A DNA stretch of 64,000 nt from Hydractinia symbiolongicarpus (lineage: Eukaryota; Cnidaria; Hydrozoa; Anthoathecata; Hydractiniidae): the NCBI RefSeq assembly GCF_029227915.1, contig NC_079881.1, forward strand, positions 24,777,501-24,841,500. The letters are read 5' to 3'. How positions within the stretch are numbered: position 1 is the first letter of the stretch; each line of letters starts with the position of its first letter. Below the pieces are notes generated by a model. The model made no database searches. It saw nothing but the letters and a program-made list of their open reading frames with translations, and had not been told where the DNA came from. Both the position numbers and the translations under genes were made by a program. Positions 1-10,920 of this stretch are shown here, in pieces.

Positions 1-369
1 TTGATGAGACGCTGAATAAAAGGAGTTTAATCTCCGGCAAACGAAAACCCGCGATTTCCCGTAAATCCTGGACCCGGCCCGTATAGTCAAAAGTATACAA
101 AGAACGTACGCAGGGAGTAAACTCATTTCCCGAACGATTCTTTAAATTATATTTTCACCACTAAAACGCATGAGACTTGTACTTTTCAAAAATGATTTCA
201 TTTTTTATAAGACGCTGAGTAAAAGGAGTTTAATCGCCGGCAAACGAAAACCCGCGATTTCCCGTAAATCCCGGACTCGGCCCGTATAGTCAAAAGTATA
301 CAAAGAAAGTACCCAGGAAGTAAACTCATTTCCCGAACGATTCTTTAAATTATTTCTTCACCACTAAAA

Positions 370-572
370 CGCATGAGACTTGTAGTTTTCAAAAATGATT
401 TCATTATTGATGACACGCTGAATAAAAGGAGTTTAATCGCCGGCAAACGAAAACCCGCGATTTGCCGTAAATCCCGGGCTTGACCCGTATAGGTAAATGT
501 ATACAAAGAAAGTAAACTGGGAGTAAACTCATTTCCCGAACGATTTTTTAAATTAATTTTTTACCACTAAAA
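370..572 (+). repeat. Representative satellite monomer, 203 bp
   Basis: One unit, phased to begin at the CGCAT landmark. In order it holds: the CGCATGAGACTTGTAG box; an A/T-rich stretch with TGATTTCATT; the GACGCTGAATAAAAGGAGTTTAATC segment; the GCCGGCAAACGAAAACCCG segment; a C-rich stretch with CCCG repeated about every 10 bases; GTATAC; a GTACCCAGGGAG or GTAAACTGGGAG variant box; and a T-tract stretch ending TTTTACCACTAAAA. The phase chosen is arbitrary, since a tandem array has no natural start. A common variant of this unit, counted by hand, has about 78 G+C in 203 bases and about 13 CpG dinucleotides. Confidence 0.95.
450..505. other. C-rich stretch with CCCG spaced about one helical turn (example)
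   Basis: In most monomers the segment reads CCCGCGATTT, CCCGTAAAT, CCCGGGCTTGA, CCCGTATAG, so that CCCG recurs at steps of about 10, 9 and 11 bases. In this copy the second element is GCCG. The last part also forms a short inverted repeat, CGGG-CTTGA-CCCG. The pattern is visible in the sequence; any role in nucleosome placement or protein binding is inference. Confidence 0.5.
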
Positions 573-2803
573 CGCATAAGACTTGTAGTTTTCAAAAAAG
601 ATTTCATTTTTGATGAGACGTTGAATAAAAGGAGTTTAATCGCCGGCAAACGAAAACCCGCAATTTGCCTTAAATCCCGTGCTTGACCCGTATAGTCAAA
701 TGTATACAAAGAAAGTAAACTGGGAGTAAACTCATTTCCCGAACGATTTTTTAAATTAATTTTTTACCACTAAAACGCATAAGACTTGTAGTTTTCAAAA
801 ATGATTTCATATTTGATGAGACGCTGAATAAAAGGAGTTTAATCGCCGGCAAACGAAAACCCGCGATTTCCTGTATATCCCGGAATCGGCCCGTATAGTC
901 AAAAGTATACAAAGAAATTACCCAGGGAGTAAACTCATTTCCCGAACGATTCTTTAAATTATTTTTCCCCACTAAAACGCATGAGACTTGTTGTTTTCAA
1001 AAATGATTTCGTTATTGATGAGACACTGAATAAAAGGAGTTTAATCGCCGGCAAACGAAAACCCGCGATTTGCCGTAAATCCCGGACTCGGCCCGTATAG
1101 TCAAAAGTATACAAAGAAAGTACCCAGGGAGTAAACTTATTTCCCGAACGATTCTTTAAATTATTTTTTCACCACTAAAACGCATGAGATTTGTAGTTTT
1201 CAAAAATGATTTCATTTTTGATGAGACGCTGAATAAAAGGAGTTTAATCGCCGGCAAATGAAAACCCGCAATTTCCTGTATATCCCGGAATCGGCCCGTA
1301 TAGTCGAATGTATACAAAGAAAGTACCCAGGGAGTAAACTCATTTCTTGAACGATTTTTTAAATTCTTTTTTCACCACTAAAACGCATGAGACTTGTAGT
1401 TTTCAAAAATGATTTCATTTTTGATGAGACGCTGAATAAAAGGAGTTTAATCTCCGGCAAACGAAAACCCGCGATTTCCCGTAAATCCTGGACCCGGCCC
1501 GTAGATTGAAAAGTATACAAAGAACGTACGCAGGGAGTAAACTCATTTCCCGAACGATTCTTTAAATTATATTTTCACCACTAAAACGCATGAGACTTGT
1601 ACTTCTCAAAAATGATTTCATTTTTTATGAGACGCTGAATAAAAGGAGTTTAATCGCCGGCAAACGAAAACCCGCGATTTCCCGTAAATCCCGGACTCGG
1701 CCCGTAGAGTCAAAAGTATACAAAGAAAGTACCCAGGAAGTAAACTCATTTCCCGAACGATTCTTTAAATTATTTCTTCACCACTAAAACGCATGAGACT
1801 TGTACTTTTCAAAAATGATTTCATTTTTGATGACACGCTGAATAAAAGGAGTTTAATCGCCGGCAAACGAAAACCCGCGATTTGCCGTAAATCCCGGGCT
1901 TGACCCGTATAGGTAAATGTATACAAAGAAAGTAAACTGGGAGTAAACTCATTTCCCGAACGATTTTTTAAATTAATTTTTTACCACTAAAACGCATAAG
2001 ACTTGTAGTTTTCAAAAACGATTTCATTTTTGATGAGACGCTGAATAAAAGGAGATTAATCGCCGGCAAACGAAAACCCGCAATTTCCCGTAAATCCCGG
2101 ACTCGACCCGTATAGTCAAAAGTATACAAAGAAAGTACGCAGGGAGTAAACTCATTTCCCTAACGATTCTTTAAATTATTTTTTCACCACTAAAACGCAT
2201 GAGACTTGTAGTTTTCAAAAATGATTTCATATTTGATGAGACGCTGAATAAAAGGAGTTTAATCGCCGGCAAACGAAAACCCGCGATTTCCTGTATATCC
2301 CGGAATCGGCCCGTATAGTCAAAAGTATACAAAGAAAGTACCCAGGGAATAAACTCATTTCCCGAACGATTCTTTAAATTATTTTTCACCACTAAAACGC
2401 ATGAGACTTGTTGTTTTCAAAAATGATTTCGTTATTGATGAGACACTGAATAAAAGGAGTTTAATCGCCGGCAAACGAAAACCCGCGATTTGCCGTAAAT
2501 CCCGGGCTTGACCCGTATAGTCGAATGTATACAAAGAATGTAAACTGGGAGTAAACTCATTTCCCGAACGATTTTTTAAATTAATTTTTTACCACTAAAA
2601 CGCATAAGACTTGTAGTTTTCAAAAACGATTTCATTTTTGATGAGACGCTGAATAAAAGGAGTTTAATCGCCGGCAAACGAAAACCCGCAATTTCCCGTA
2701 AATCCCGGACTCGGCCCGTATAGTCAAAAGTATACAAAGAAAGTACCCAGGGAGTAAACTCATTTCCCGAACGATTCTTTAAATTATTTTTTCACCACTA
2801 AAA

Positions 2804-3413
2804 CGCATGAGACTTGTAGTTTTCAAAAACGATTTTATTTTTGATTAGACGCTGAATAAAAGGAGTTTAATCTCCGGCAAACGAAAACCCGCGATTTCCC
2901 GTAAATCCCGGGTTTGGCCCGTATAGTCGAATGTATACAAAGAAGGTACCCAGGGAGTAAACTCATTTCCCGAACGATTTTTTAAATTATTTTTTCACCA
3001 CTAAGACGCATGAGACTTGTAGTTTTTAAAAATGATTTCATTTTTTATGAGACGCTGAATAAAAGGAGTTAAATCGCCGGCAAACGAAAACCCGCGATTT
3101 CCCGTAAATCTCGGGCTTTACCCGTATAGTCAAATGTATACAAAGAATGTAAACTGGGAGTAAACTCATTTCCCGAACGATTTTTTAAATTAATTTTTTA
3201 CCACTAAAACGCATAAGACTTGTAGTTTTCAAAAACGATTTCATTTTTGATGAGACGCTGAATAAAAGGAGTTTAATCGCCGGCAAACGAAAAACCCGCA
3301 ATTTCCCGTAAATCCCGGACTCGGCCCGTATAGTCAAAAGTATACAAAGAAAGTACCCAGGGAGTAAACTCATTTCCCGAACGATTCTTTAAATTATTTT
3401 TTCACCACTAAAA
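2804..3413 (+). repeat. Three monomers related to the start of the next 9-mer block
   Basis: The monomers at 2804 and 3007 closely match those 610 bases later at 3414 and 3617, sharing GATTTTATTTTTGAT, GGGTTTGGCCCG, CACTAAGACGC and GGAGTTAAATCG. The third monomer (about 3210) differs from its partner, carrying CAATTTCCCG where the partner has a GTATATCACGG variant. This looks like a partial extra copy of the left end of the neighbouring HOR. Confidence 0.7.
2928..2943 (-). other. CENP-B-box-like motif with one spacer base missing (example site)
   Basis: Read on the minus strand this site is ATTCGACTATACGGG. The mammalian CENP-B box core is NTTCGNNNNANNCGGGN. All nine core bases (TTCG, A, CGGG) are here in order, but the first spacer has three bases, not four. 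The site recurs in the many monomers reading CCCGTATAGTCGAATG on the plus strand. It is lost in monomers with GTCAAA, GTGAAA or GGCCGTATAG variants. Whether any protein binds it is unknown, and chance resemblance is quite possible. Confidence 0.3.
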
Positions 3414-6400
3414 CGCATGAGACTTGTAGTTTTCAAAAACGATTTTATTTTTGATGAGACGCTGAATAAAAGGAGTTTAATCACCGGCAAACGAAAACCC
3501 GCGATTTCCCGTAAATCCCGGGTTTGGCCCGTATAGTCGAATGTATACAAAGAAGGTACCCAGGGAGTAAACTCATTTCCCGAACGATTTTTTAAATTAT
3601 TTTTTCACCACTAAGACGCATGAGACTTGTAGTTTTTAAAAATGATTTCATTTTTTATGAGACGCTGAATAAAAGGAGTTAAATCGCCGGCAAACGAAAA
3701 CCCGCGATTTCCCGTAAATCCCGGGCTTTACCCGTATAGTCAAATGTATACAAAGAAAGTAAACTGGGAGTAAACTTATTTCCCGAACGATTTTTTAAAT
3801 TAATTTTTTACCACTAAAACGCATAAGACTTGTAGTTTTCAAAAAGGATTTCATTTTTGATGAGACGCTGAATAAAAGGAGTTTAATCGCCGGCAAACGA
3901 AAACCCGCGATTTTTCGTATATCACGGACTCGGCCCGTACAGTGAAAAGTATACAAAGAAAGTACCCAGGGAGTAAACTCATTTCCCAAACGATTCTTTA
4001 AATTATTTTTTCACCACTAAAACGCATGAGACTTGTAGTTTTCAAAAATGATTTTATTTTTAAAGAGACGCTGTATAAAAGGAGTTTAATCGCCGACAAA
4101 CGAAAACCCGCGATTTGCCGTAAATCCCGGGCTTGACCCGTATAGTCGAATGTATACAAAGAATGTAAACTGGGAGTAAACTCATTTCCCGAACGATTTT
4201 TTAAATTAATTTTTTACCACTAAAACGCATAAGACTTATAGTTTTCAAAAACGATTTCATTTTTGATGAGACGCGGAATAAAAGGAGTTTAATCGCCGGC
4301 AAACGAAAACCCGCAATTTCCCGTAAATCCCGGACTCGGCCCGTATAGTCAAAAGTATACAAAGAAAGTACCCAGGGAGTAAACTCATTTCCCGAACGAT
4401 TCTTTAAATTATTTTTTCACCACTAAAAGGCATGAGACTTGTAGTTTTCAAAAACGATTTCATTTTTGATGAGACGCGGAATAAAAGGAGTTTTATCGCC
4501 GGCAAACAAAAACCCGCAATTTCCCGTAAATCCCGGACTCGGCCCGTATAGTCAAAAGTATACAAAGAAAGTACCCAGGGAGTAAACTCATTTCCCGAAC
4601 GATTCTTTAAATTATTTTTCACCACTGGAACGCATGAGACTTGTAGTTTTCAAAAATGATTTCGTTATTGATGAGACGCTAAATAAAAGGAGTTTAATCG
4701 CCGGCAAACAAAAACCCGCGATTTCCCGTAAATCCCGGCCTTGACCCGTATAGTCGAATGTATACAAAGAAAGTAAACTGGGAGTAAACTCATTTCCCGA
4801 ACGATTTTTTAAATTATTTTTTCACCACTAAAATGCATGAGACTTGTAGTTTTCAAAAATGATTTCGTTTTTGATGAGACGCTGAATAAAAGGAGTTTAA
4901 TCGCCGGCAAACAAAAACCCGCGATTTGCCGTAAATCCCGGGCTTCACCCGTATAGTCAAATGTATACAAAGAAAGTAAACTGGGAGTAAACTCATTTCC
5001 CGAACGATTTTTTAAATTAATTTTTTACCACTAAAATGCATAAGACTTGTAGTTTTCAAAAACGATTTCGTTTTTGATGTGACGCTGAATAAAAGGAGTT
5101 TAATCGCTGGCAAACGAAAACCCGCAATTTCCCGTAAATCCCGGACTCGGCCCGTATAGTCAAAAGTATACAAAGAAAGTACCCAGGGAGTAAACTCATT
5201 TCCCGAACGATTCTTTAAATTATTTTTTCACCACTAAAACGCATGAGACTTGTAGTTTTCAAAAACGATTTTATTTTTGATGAGACGCTGAATAAAAGGA
5301 GTTTAATCTCCGGCAAACGAAAACCCGCGATTTCCCGTAAATCCCGGGTTTGGCCCGTATAGTCGAATGTATACAAAGAAGGTACCCAGGGAGTAAACTC
5401 ATTTCCCGAACGATTTTTTAAATTATTTTTTCACCACTAAGACGCATGAGACTTGTAGTTTTTAAAAATGATTTCATTTTTTATGAGACGCTGAATAAAA
5501 GGAGTTAAATCGCCGGCAAACGAAAACCCGCGATTTCCCGTAAATCCCGGGCTTTACCCGTATAGTCAAATGTATACAAAGAAAGTAAACTGGGAGTAAA
5601 CTTATTTCCCGAACGATTTTTTAAATTAATTTTTTACCACTAAAACGCATAAGACTTGTAGTTTTCAAAAAGGATTTCATTTTTGATGAGACGCTGAATA
5701 AAAGGAGTTTAATCGCCGGCAAACGAAAACCCGCGATTTTCCGTATATCACGGACTCGGCCCGTACAGTGAAAAGTATACAAAGAAAGTACCCAGGGAGT
5801 AAACTCATTTCCCAAACGATTCTTTAAATTATTTTTTCACCACTAAAACGCATGAGACTTGTAGTTTTCAAAAATGATTTTATTTTTAAAGAGACGCTGT
5901 ATAAAAGGAGTTTAATCGCCGACAAACGAAAACCCGCGATTTGCCGTAAATCCCGGGCTTGACCCGTATAGTCGAATGTATACAAAGAATGTAAACTGGG
6001 AGTAAACTCATTTCCCGAACGATTTTTTAAATTAATTTTTTACCACTAAAACGCATAAGACTTGTAGTTTTCAAAAACGATTTCATTTTTGATGAGACGC
6101 GGAATAAAAGGAGTTTAATCGCCGGCAAACGAAAACCCGCAATTTCCCGTAAATCCCGGACTCGGCCCGTATAGTCAAAAGTATACAAAGAAAGTACCCA
6201 GGGAGTAAACTCATTTCCCGAACGATTCTTTAAATTATTTTTTCACCACTAAAAGGCATGAGACTTGTAGTTTTCAAAAACGATTTCATTTTTGATGAGA
6301 CGCGGAATAAAAGGAGTTTTATCGCCGGCAAACAAAAACCCGCAATTTCCCGTAAATCCCGGACTCGGCCCGTATAGTCAAAAGTATACAAAGAAAGTAC

Positions 6401-7064
6401 CCAGGGAGTAAACTCATTTCCCGAACGATTCTTTAAATTATTTTTCACCACTGGAACGCATGAGACTTGTAGTTTTCAAAAATGATTTCGTTATTGATGA
6501 GACGCTAAATAAAAGGAGTTTAATCGCCTGCAAACGAAAACCCGCGATTTCCCGTAAATCCCGGCCTTGACCCGTATAGTCGAATGTATACAAAGAAAGT
6601 AAACTGGGAGTAAACTCATTTCCCGAACGATTTTTTAAATTATTTTTTCACCACTAAAATGCATGAGACTTGTAGTTTTCAAAAATGATTTCGTTTTTGA
6701 TGAGACGCTGAATAAAAGGAGTTTAATCGCCGGCAAACAAAAACCCGCGATTTGCCGTAAATCCCGGGCTTCACCCGTATAGTCAAATGTATACAAAGAA
6801 AGTAAACTGGGAGTAAACTCATTTCCCGAACGATTTTTTAAATTAATTTTTTACCACTAAAATGCATAAGACTTGTAGTTTTCAAAAACGATTTCGTTTT
6901 TGATGTGACGCTGAATAAAAGGAGTTTAATCGCTGGCAAACGAAAACCCGCAATTTCCCGTAAATCCCGGACTCGGCCCGTATAGTCAAAAGTATACAAA
7001 GAAAGTACCCAGGGAGTAAACTCATTTCCCGAACGATTCTTTAAATTATTTTTCACCACTAAAA
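3414..7064 (+). repeat. 9-monomer higher-order repeat, two near-identical copies (1826 and 1825 bp)
   Basis: Copy 1 runs from 3414 to 5239 and copy 2 from 5240 to 7064. All monomers match in order, including rare markers: TTTTTAAAGAGACGCTGTATAAAAGG, GACGCGGAATAAAAGG with AAAAGGCATGAG, CCACTGGAACGC, and GATGTGACGCTG with ATCGCTGGC. By eye I see only a handful of base differences (for example near 3483/5308, 3914/5740 and 6531), so the duplication looks recent. Confidence 0.9.
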
Positions 7065-9903
7065 CGCATGAGACTTGTAGTTTTTAAAAATAATTTCGTT
7101 TTTGATGAGACGCTGAATAAAAGGAGTTTAATCGCCGGCAAACGAAAACCCGCGATTTCCCGTAAATCCCGGACTCGGCCCGTATAGTCAAAAGTATACA
7201 AAGAAAGTACCCAGGGAGTAAACTCATTTCCCGAAGGATTCTTTAAATTATTTTTTCACCACTAAAACGCATGAGATTTGTAGTTTTCAAAAATGATTTC
7301 ATTTTTGATGAGACGCTGAATAAAAGGAGTTTAATTGCCGGCAAATGAAAACCCGCGATTTCCTGTATATCCCGGAATCGGCCCGTATAGTCGAATGTAT
7401 ACAAAGAAAGTACCCAGGGAGTAAACTCATTTCTTGAACGATTTTTTAAATTCTTTTTTCACCACTAAAACGCATGAGACTTGTAGTTTTCAAAAATGAT
7501 TTCATTTTTGATGAGACGCTGAATAAAAGGAGTTTAATCTCCGGCAAACGAAAACCCGCGATTTCCCGTAAATCCTGGACCCGGCCCGTATAGTCAAAAG
7601 TATTCAAAGAACGTACGCAGGGAGTAAACTCATTTCCCGAACGATTCTTTAAATTATATTTTCACCACTAAAACGCATGAGACTTGTACTTTTCAAAAAT
7701 GATTTCATTTTTTATGAGACGCTGAGTAAAAGGAGTTTAATCGCCGGCAAACGAAAACCCGCGATTTGCCGTAAATCCCGGGCTTGACCCGTATAGGTAA
7801 ATGTATACAAAGAAAGTAAACTGGGAGTAAACTCATTTCCCGAACGATTTTTTAAATTAATTTTTTACCACTAAAACGCATAAGACTTGTAGTTTTCAAA
7901 AACGATTTCATTTTTGATGAGACGTTGAATAAAAGGAGTTTAATCGCCGGCAAACGAAAACCCGCAATTTGCCTTAAATCCCGTGCTTGACCCGTATAGT
8001 CAAATGTATACAAAGAAAGTAAACTGGGAGTAAACTCATTTCCCGAACGATTTTTAAATTAATTTTTTACCACTAAAACGCATAAGACTTGTAGTTTTCA
8101 GAAACGATTTCATTTTTGATGAGACGCTAAATAAAAGGAGTTTAATCGCCGGCAAACGAAAACCTGCAATTTCCCGTAAATCCCGGACTCGGCCCGTATA
8201 GTCAAAAGTATACAAAGAAAGTACGCAGGGAGTAAACTCATTTCCCTAACGATTCTTTAAATTATTTTTTCACCACTAAAACGCATGAGACTTGTAGTTT
8301 TCAAAAATGATTTCATATTTGATGAAACGCTGAATAAAAGGAGTTTAATCGCCGGCAAACGAAAACCTGCGATTTCCTGTATATCCCGGAATCGGCCCGT
8401 ATAGTCAAAAGTATACAAAGAAAGTACCCAGGGAGTAAACTCATTTCCCGAACGATTCTTTAAATTATTTTTCACCACTAAAACGCATGAGACTTGTTGT
8501 TTTCAAAAATGATTTCGTTATTGATGAGACACTGAATAAAAGGAGTTTAATCGCCGGCAAACGAAAACCCGCGATTTGCCGTAAATCCCGGACTCGGCCC
8601 GTATAGTCAAAAGTATACAAAGAAAGTACCCAGGGAGTAAACTCATTTCCCCAACGATTCTCTAAATTATTTTTTCACCACTAAAACGCATGAGATTTGT
8701 AGTTTTCAAAAATGATTTCATTTTTGATGAGACGCTGAATAAAAGGAGTTTAATCGCCGGCAAATGAAAACCCGCGATTTCCTGTATATCCCGGAATCGG
8801 CCCGTATAGTCGAATGTATACAAAGAAAGTACCCAGGTAGTAAACTCATTTCTTGAACGATTTTTTAAATTCTTTTTTCACCACTAAAACGCATGAGACT
8901 TGTAGTTTTCAAAAATGATTTCATTTTTGATGAGACGCTGAATAAAAGGAGTTTAATCTCCGGCAAATGAAAACCCGCGATTTCCCGTAAATCCTGGACC
9001 CGGCCCGTATAGTCAAAAGTATACAAAGAAAGTACCCAGGAAGTAAACCCATTTCCCGAACGATTCTTTAAATTATTTCTTCACCACTAAAACGCATGAG
9101 ACTTGTACTTTTTAAAAATGATTTCATTTTTGATGACACGCTGAATAAAAGGAGTTTAATCGCCCGCAAACGAAAACCCGCGATTTGCCGTAAATCCCGG
9201 GCTTGACCCGTATAGGTAAATGTATACAAAGAAAGTAAACTGGGAGTAAACTCATTTCCCGAACGATTTTTTAAATTAATTTTTTACCACTAAAACGCAT
9301 AAGACTTGTAGTTTTCAAAAACGATTTCATTTTTGATGAGACGCTGAATAAAAGGAGTTTAATCGCCGGCAAACGAAAACCCGCAATTTCCCGTAAATCC
9401 CGGACTCAGCCCGTATAGTCAAAAGTATACAAAGAAAGTACGCAGGGAGTAAACTCATTTCCCTAACGATTCTTTAAATTATTTTTTCACCACTAAAACG
9501 CATGAGACTTGTAGTTTTCAAAAATGATTTCATATTTGATGAGACGCTGAATAAAAGGAGTTTAATCGCCGGCAAACGAAAACCCGCGATTTCCTGTATA
9601 TCCCGGAATCGGCCCGTATAGTCAAAAGTATACAAAGAAAGTACCCAGGGAATAAACTCATTTCCCAAACGATTCTTTAAATTATTTTTCACCACTAAAA
9701 CGCATGAGACTTGTTGTTTTCAAAAATGATTTCGTTATTGATGAGACACTGAATAAAAGGAGTTTAATCGCCGGCAAACGAAAACTCGCGATTTGCCGTA
9801 AATCCCGGGCTTGACCCGTATAGTCGAATGTATACAAAGAATGTAAACTGGGAGTAAACTCATTTCCCGAACGATTTTTTAAATTAATTTTTTACCACTA
9901 AAA
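7065..9903 (+). repeat. 7-mer and 6-mer HOR units of the left-end family
   Basis: After one linking monomer at 7065, a 7-monomer unit spans 7268-8686 (1419 bp) and a 6-monomer unit spans 8687-9903 (1217 bp). Both start with the GAGATTTGTAG monomer carrying GGCAAATGAAAACCCG and TTTCTTGAACG, then the TCCTGGACCCGG monomer, and both contain the CATATTTGATG and GAGACACTGAAT monomers. This is the same family seen at 1-2500 and again near 18830-20450 and 23497-24900. The first unit contains a hybrid monomer at 7674. Confidence 0.82.
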
Positions 9904-10920
9904 CGCATAAGACTTGTAGTTTTCAAAAACGATTTCATTTTTGATGAGACGCTGAATAAAAGGAGTTTAATCGCCGGCAAACGAAAACCCGCAATTTCCC
10001 GTAAATCCCGGACTCGGCCCGTATAGTCAAAAGTATACAAAGAAAGTACCCAGGGAGTAAACTCATTTCCCGAACGATTCTTTAAATTATTTTTTCACCA
10101 CTAAAAGGCATGAAACTTGTAGTTTTCAAAAACGATTTTATTTTTGATGAGACGCGGAATAAAAGGAGTTTAATCGCCGGCAAACGAAAACCCGCAATTT
10201 CCCGTAAATCCCGGACTCGGCCCGTATAGTCAAAAGTATACAAAGAAAGTACCCAGGGAGTAAACTCATTTCCCGAACGATTCTTTAAATTATTTTTTCA
10301 CCACTAAAAGGCATGAGACTTGTAGTTTTCAAAAATGATTTCATTTTTGATGAGACGCTGAATAAAAGAAGTTTAATCGCCGGCAAACGAAAACCCGCGA
10401 TTTCCCGTAAATCCCGGGCTTGACCCGTATAGTCGAATGTATACAAAGAAAGTACCCAGGGAGTAAACTCATTTCCCGAACGATTTTTTAAATATTTTTT
10501 TTTTACCACTAAGACGCATGAGACTTGTAGTTTTCAAAAATGATTTCATTTTTGATGAGACGCTGAATAAAAGGAGTTTAATCGCCGACAAACGAAAACC
10601 CGCGATTTCCCGTATATCCTGGAATCGGCCCGTATAGTCAAATATATACAAAGAAAGTAAACTGGGAGTAAACTCATTTCCCGAACAATTTTTTAAATTA
10701 ATTTTTTACCACTAAAACGCATAAGACTTGTAGTTTTCAAAAACGATTTCATTTTTGATGAGACGCTGAATAAAAGGAGTTTAATCGCCGGCAAACGAAA
10801 ACCCGCAATTTCCCGTAAATCCCGGAGTCGGCCCGTATAGTCAAAAGTATACAAAGAAAGTACCCAGGGAGTAAACTCATTTCTTGAACGATTTTTTACA
10901 TTGTTTTTTCACCACTAAAA
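9904..10920 (+). repeat. Mosaic satellite monomers linking two HOR blocks
   Basis: Five monomers. Those near 10107 and 10310 carry the AAAAGGCATGA landmark, and the first has GACGCGGAAT, a marker of the 9-mer block at 3414-7064. The next carry a long T run (about 10495-10504) and GATTTCCCGTATATCCTGG, both also seen at 26-28 kb. No local tandem HOR partner was found. Confidence 0.7.

Larger units (their letters stand above)
1..2803 (+). repeat. 7-monomer higher-order repeat, two copies (offset 1420 bp)
   Basis: Position 1 corresponds to 1421 (both begin TTGATGAGACGCTGAAT), and monomer starts at 167, 370 and 776 match 1587, 1790 and 2196 at the same offset. Shared markers include TCCTGGACCCGG, ACCCAGGAAG, GATGACACGCTG and CATATTTGATG. 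The match is not uniform: the monomer at 573 carries GACGTTGAAT and CTTAAATCCCGTG, whereas its positional partner at 1993 does not. Similarity also fades after about 2500. The first copy starts upstream of the window. Confidence 0.8.

Noticed and set aside
450-505. CGGG-CTTGA-CCCG inverted repeat as a transcription terminator or regulatory hairpin
   Set aside because: The stem is only four base pairs, is not followed by a T run, and varies among monomers; no gene is nearby.
751-972. Recurrent minus-strand open frames of about 60-121 codons beginning MVKNNLKN or MGNEFTPW
   Set aside because: They recur in many monomers because the repeat itself recurs. The frame rotates by 203 mod 3, they overlap plus-strand frames in the same DNA, lengths depend on small indels, and there is no gene context. 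They are translations of satellite.
1590-1787. Plus-strand frames beginning MRLV, in many monomers
   Set aside because: They start at the ATG of the CGCATGAGAC landmark and end within about one monomer; shadow of the repeat with no independent coding support.
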